DNA from: Pseudomonadota bacterium
GTDB lineage: Bacteria > Pseudomonadota > Gammaproteobacteria > Magnimaribacterales > D2472
NCBI GenBank assembly: GCA_010024215.1
Contig: RGHK01000007.1
Coordinates: 1-18,270, forward strand
Direction: 5' to 3'
DNA: 18,270 nucleotides
This document shows positions 15,440 to 18,270 of the stretch, one piece after another. Below the pieces are notes generated by a model that ran no database searches, was not told the DNA's origin, and saw nothing but the letters and a program-made list of their open reading frames with translations. Position numbers and translations under genes: made by a program. The stretch's first letter is position 1. Each line of letters starts with the position of its first letter.

Positions 15440-18270
15440 ATATTTTGAATTTTAAAACCCAGATCTTTTAATTCTTTCGTAAAACTTTCTCCAGCAATTA
15501 CAGAAAGTTTAGATTTATTAAATAAATATTTTTCAGAAACACGTATCAAGTCATTTAATTTACATTCCTTAACTTGAGATCTGAATTGCAATCTTTCTTC
15601 TTGTGTTTTTTGATTAAGCTCATTAATAAAGTCACTCATTGCTTCGCCATATGGTGAAAGTGGCTTATCAATGCTTGAAATGACATTTAAAATACCTTCT
15701 TCAAGCTGTTCCTCAGTTATATGCTTAATTGACCACTCTCTAGAGTTTTTGAATTCTGTAAATGTTTCCGAACATTTAGGATCGCGATAGGAGAAAAATC
15801 TAAAAACTTTATTACTAGAGTCTTGTGATGCTCCAGAGCCATATGCTCCACCTTTTTCTCTTATTGCAGAATGCAAATAACCATTTCTTAAAACAGTCCC
15901 TAGAACTGTTAGAGCAGGTGCATCTTTGTGGTATGGTCCCACAGTAGGAAATGCTTCAGCACAAAAACAAACTTGAGACCCTGTAATCCATCCTATTGAT
16001 TCATCTTGTACCTCATATAGGTTCTGATTTTCAATATCAATTGAATTATTTGCCAGATCTAAACCTAGATTTATATTTTGTTGGTCCAATGCTGATGCTG
16101 TAAATAGATGAGAGGGTGTATTAGCAATTTTTGAGTCTATAGATTTAAGTAGATTTATGTATTTGTTTAACTCATTTGCATCGCCAATTTTATTAGATAA
16201 CTTACTTGTATTATGAATAAATCTTAATCCAGAAGTTAGGTCACCAGTCGATGCGATTCTTGTAATTTGTGAAGATGCATTACTCATTGCAAGAAGATGG
16301 CCATTTTGAATTAAAGATTTTTCATTATCAGAAGATATAAACTCTAAAAGCTCTTTAATTCTTTCTGTTTCGTCAAAACGAGATTCATTTATTGTTTTCA
16401 GCATCAAATCTTGCATTAGCTTTTCATTTTTTTCTAAACTCTTAGAACTAACTTTGAGTGCTAATTTATATGTATCATTATTTCTATCAGGTATGGTAAT
16501 GAAAGATGTAGATATACCGCCTGTAATTGATGATTGATATTTTTGGATATCCTCATAGGAATTTTTACCAAGGCCTATATCAGTTAGAGTGCTTGCATAA
16601 AGATTAGCTATTTTTAGTTCATTTTCATCCAGCGACTCACAAGGAAAAATCATAGAATGATATACGATGCCATTAGTGCCAGTTTTATAGTAAAAATTAT
16701 TGTTTCTTACAGTTTCTGGTGATGCATATTTTCTTTCTTGAGGTATATCCTCTTTTGTAACCTTAGGAAGTATTTCAGGATCATCATGTGAACTTTGCCT
16801 TTCTTCAAGATCTTTGGCTAATTGAATGATGTTTTCTTTGTCTTCTTTAGAAAAATTTCTGGTTAATTCATATACCTTTTTTTGAATCTTTTCTTCATTT
16901 TTTTTATTAAATTCACTATCAGGAATTAATGAGTAAGTTAATCTATGAGTATTATCTAATAAATGTCTCTTGATAAGGTTTTCAATGTAATTATCTGATT
17001 TAAGGTTATTTTTTATAACACTAAAAGCATTATCTAGATTCAATATATCTAAAGGGTTATCGTTATGAATACAAGCAGGTAAACAGGTCAACATTATCTG
17101 TAGACCAAATGGCATGCCTGATCCAGTTATTTCTCTTTGCCTAATTTCTAATTGATGAAGGGATGAATCAATTAGGTCTTTTGGAACACCATTGCTAACA
17201 AGATTTTCTAGACAATTAATGATTAGTTTTTCTACTTCTTCAAAATTATTTGAATCTAGACCCTCAAGACCAGCGGCAAAAACTAATTCTTTTTGGTCTG
17301 CTTCTAGTCCGGTAAGAGGAGATGGTGATTTGCCAAGCTTAGAACCTTCTAAAGCCTTTCTCAGAGGGGAGGCAGAATTATCTAATAGAATGTTAGACAT
17401 TAAGTAGGTTTCTAGTAATTGAACTGGATTATGACTTTCATTTAATAACCAACTTAAGATGACATGATGGTTGTTTTCATCTCCAGGTTGTGGATTATAA
17501 AAATCAGAAACAACCTTTGGGCTTTTTATTCTATCCTCATTCTGAACTGCTATAACCTCATTAGAGGGTGAAAAATTTTCTAATACGTTATTTTTTATGT
17601 ATTCCTGTATTTCTTTTGGATCTATATTTCCAAATGTAAAAAAAGTTGCATTAGATGGATGATAGTGTTTTTTATGAAAGTTAACCAAGTCTTCATGTGA
17701 TAGATCAATTATATTTTCAGGGTCTCCGCCACTGTTATGTTTGTATGTAGAGGATGAATATAAGTGTTTAGACATACCATGCCATAATTGGCTTGTTATT
17801 GAGCTCATTGCTCCCTTCATTTCATTGAATACGACACCTTTTATTTCAATTTCGCTTTCAGGATTATTTCTTTCTTTAAATTCCAGCCTGTGTCCTTCTT
17901 GCGCAAAATCTAAACTGTCAAGATTTGGGAAGAAAGCTGAATCAAGATATACACCTAATAAATTATCAAAGTCTTTTTTATTCTGAGTTGCAAATGGATA
18001 GGCCGTCCAATCACTGGATGTAAATGCATTCATAAATGTATTTAAAGATCTTCTAATCATCATAAAAAAGGGATCTCTAACAGGATATTTTTTCGAGCCA
18101 CATAACGCAGTGTGCTCAAGTATATGAGCAACCCCTGTTGAATCTTCTGGAATTGTTCTAAACGCGACCATGAAAACTTTTTCATCACTATCTGTTTCCA
18201 AGTGAACATGCTTGCAATTAAATTCTGATTCGTTATATATTTGAGCATTAACATCCAAAAGAGGAATGTG
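15436..18270 (-). CDS. Presequence-protease-like M16C zinc metallopeptidase, 5' partial
   Basis: Large two-half zinc metallopeptidase of the insulinase/pitrilysin superfamily, subfamily M16C (PreP-like), degrading peptides enclosed in its chamber. The inverted zinc motif HILEH is at residues 45-49 (numbered from TTG 18258), with catalytic Glu48 and zinc-ligand Glu146 in GVVFNEMKGA at the PreP spacing. Other hallmarks are HTALCGSKKYPVRDPF, NTFMNAFTSSDWTAYPFA, YLDSAFFPNL and QEGHRLEF. The C-terminal half has the substrate-binding REKGGAYGSGA segment. The frame stays open through the right edge (HIPLL precedes the TTG), so the true start lies outside the window. At least 944 residues are present, close to the full length of the family. 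No signal peptide can be judged. Its stop overlaps the lipoprotein stop. Confidence 0.92.
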   Translation of the reverse strand, partial: HIPLLDVNAQIYNESEFNCKHVHLETDSDEKVFMVAFRTIPEDSTGVAHILEHTALCGSKKYPVRDPFFMMIRRSLNTFMNAFTSSDWTAYPFATQNKKDFDNLLGVYLDSAFFPNLDSLDFAQEGHRLEFKERNNPESEIEIKGVVFNEMKGAMSSITSQLWHGMSKHLYSSSTYKHNSGGDPENIIDLSHEDLVNFHKKHYHPSNATFFTFGNIDPKEIQEYIKNNVLENFSPSNEVIAVQNEDRIKSPKVVSDFYNPQPGDENNHHVILSWLLNESHNPVQLLETYLMSNILLDNSASPLRKALEGSKLGKSPSPLTGLEADQKELVFAAGLEGLDSNNFEEVEKLIINCLENLVSNGVPKDLIDSSLHQLEIRQREITGSGMPFGLQIMLTCLPACIHNDNPLDILNLDNAFSVIKNNLKSDNYIENLIKRHLLDNTHRLTYSLIPDSEFNKKNEEKIQKKVYELTRNFSKEDKENIIQLAKDLEERQSSHDDPEILPKVTKEDIPQERKYASPETVRNNNFYYKTGTNGIVYHSMIFPCESLDENELKIANLYASTLTDIGLGKNSYEDIQKYQSSITGGISTSFITIPDRNNDTYKLALKVSSKSLEKNEKLMQDLMLKTINESRFDETERIKELLEFISSDNEKSLIQNGHLLAMSNASSQITRIASTGDLTSGLRFIHNTSKLSNKIGDANELNKYINLLKSIDSKIANTPSHLFTASALDQQNINLGLDLANNSIDIENQNLYEVQDESIGWITGSQVCFCAEAFPTVGPYHKDAPALTVLGTVLRNGYLHSAIREKGGAYGSGASQDSSNKVFRFFSYRDPKCSETFTEFKNSREWSIKHITEEQLEEGILNVISSIDKPLSPYGEAMSDFINELNQKTQEERLQFRSQVKECKLNDLIRVSEKYLFNKSKLSVIAGESFTKELKDLGFKIQNI

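Overview
The window is an AT-rich, tightly packed stretch of bacterial chromosome with 17 protein genes, two of them cut by the window edges. It has no RNA genes, insertion sequences or CRISPR arrays. A ZipA homologue, a gammaproteobacterial-style SMC head, the ccmABCDEFGHI order and an smc-zipA-ligase cluster all point to a gammaproteobacterium. Overlapping start/stop codons, few Shine-Dalgarno sites, small proteins and high AT suggest a streamlined marine lineage such as SAR86. The phylum-level call is well supported; the clade is inference.

Layout. At 1-1732 a secreted endonuclease/exonuclease/phosphatase-family protein (5' end missing) converges on a minus-strand pair, a MerC-like membrane protein and a small cupin-like protein. 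The 1733-1944 gap holds a promoter and a candidate SAM-II-like riboswitch for the O-acetylhomoserine sulfhydrylase gene (1945-3237). A degenerate glycosyltransferase-like gene (3245-3763) overlaps the start of a complete cytochrome c maturation operon, ccmA to ccmI (3760-9876), including a 59-codon ccmD. Then come smc (9910-12897), zipA, an ATP-dependent DNA ligase and a lipoprotein with a lytic-transglycosylase-like domain (to 15439). A presequence-protease-like M16C peptidase converges from the minus strand and runs off the right edge.

How the genes work together. CcmAB and CcmC/D/E load heme onto the CcmE chaperone, CcmG/H keep apocytochrome cysteines reduced, and CcmF/I ligate heme. The next block serves chromosome and division biology: SMC (chromosome organisation), ZipA (tethers FtsZ to the membrane) and DNA ligase (joins Okazaki fragments). 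The main surprises are here. (1) The SMC has both ATPase half-heads but no recognisable hinge, and each coiled-coil arm carries its own ancient tandem duplication (120 and 143 residues). (2) The slot after zipA, normally held by NAD-dependent ligA, holds a phage T4-like ATP-dependent ligase. (3) The methionine gene has a leader that can fold as a SAM-II-type pseudoknot.
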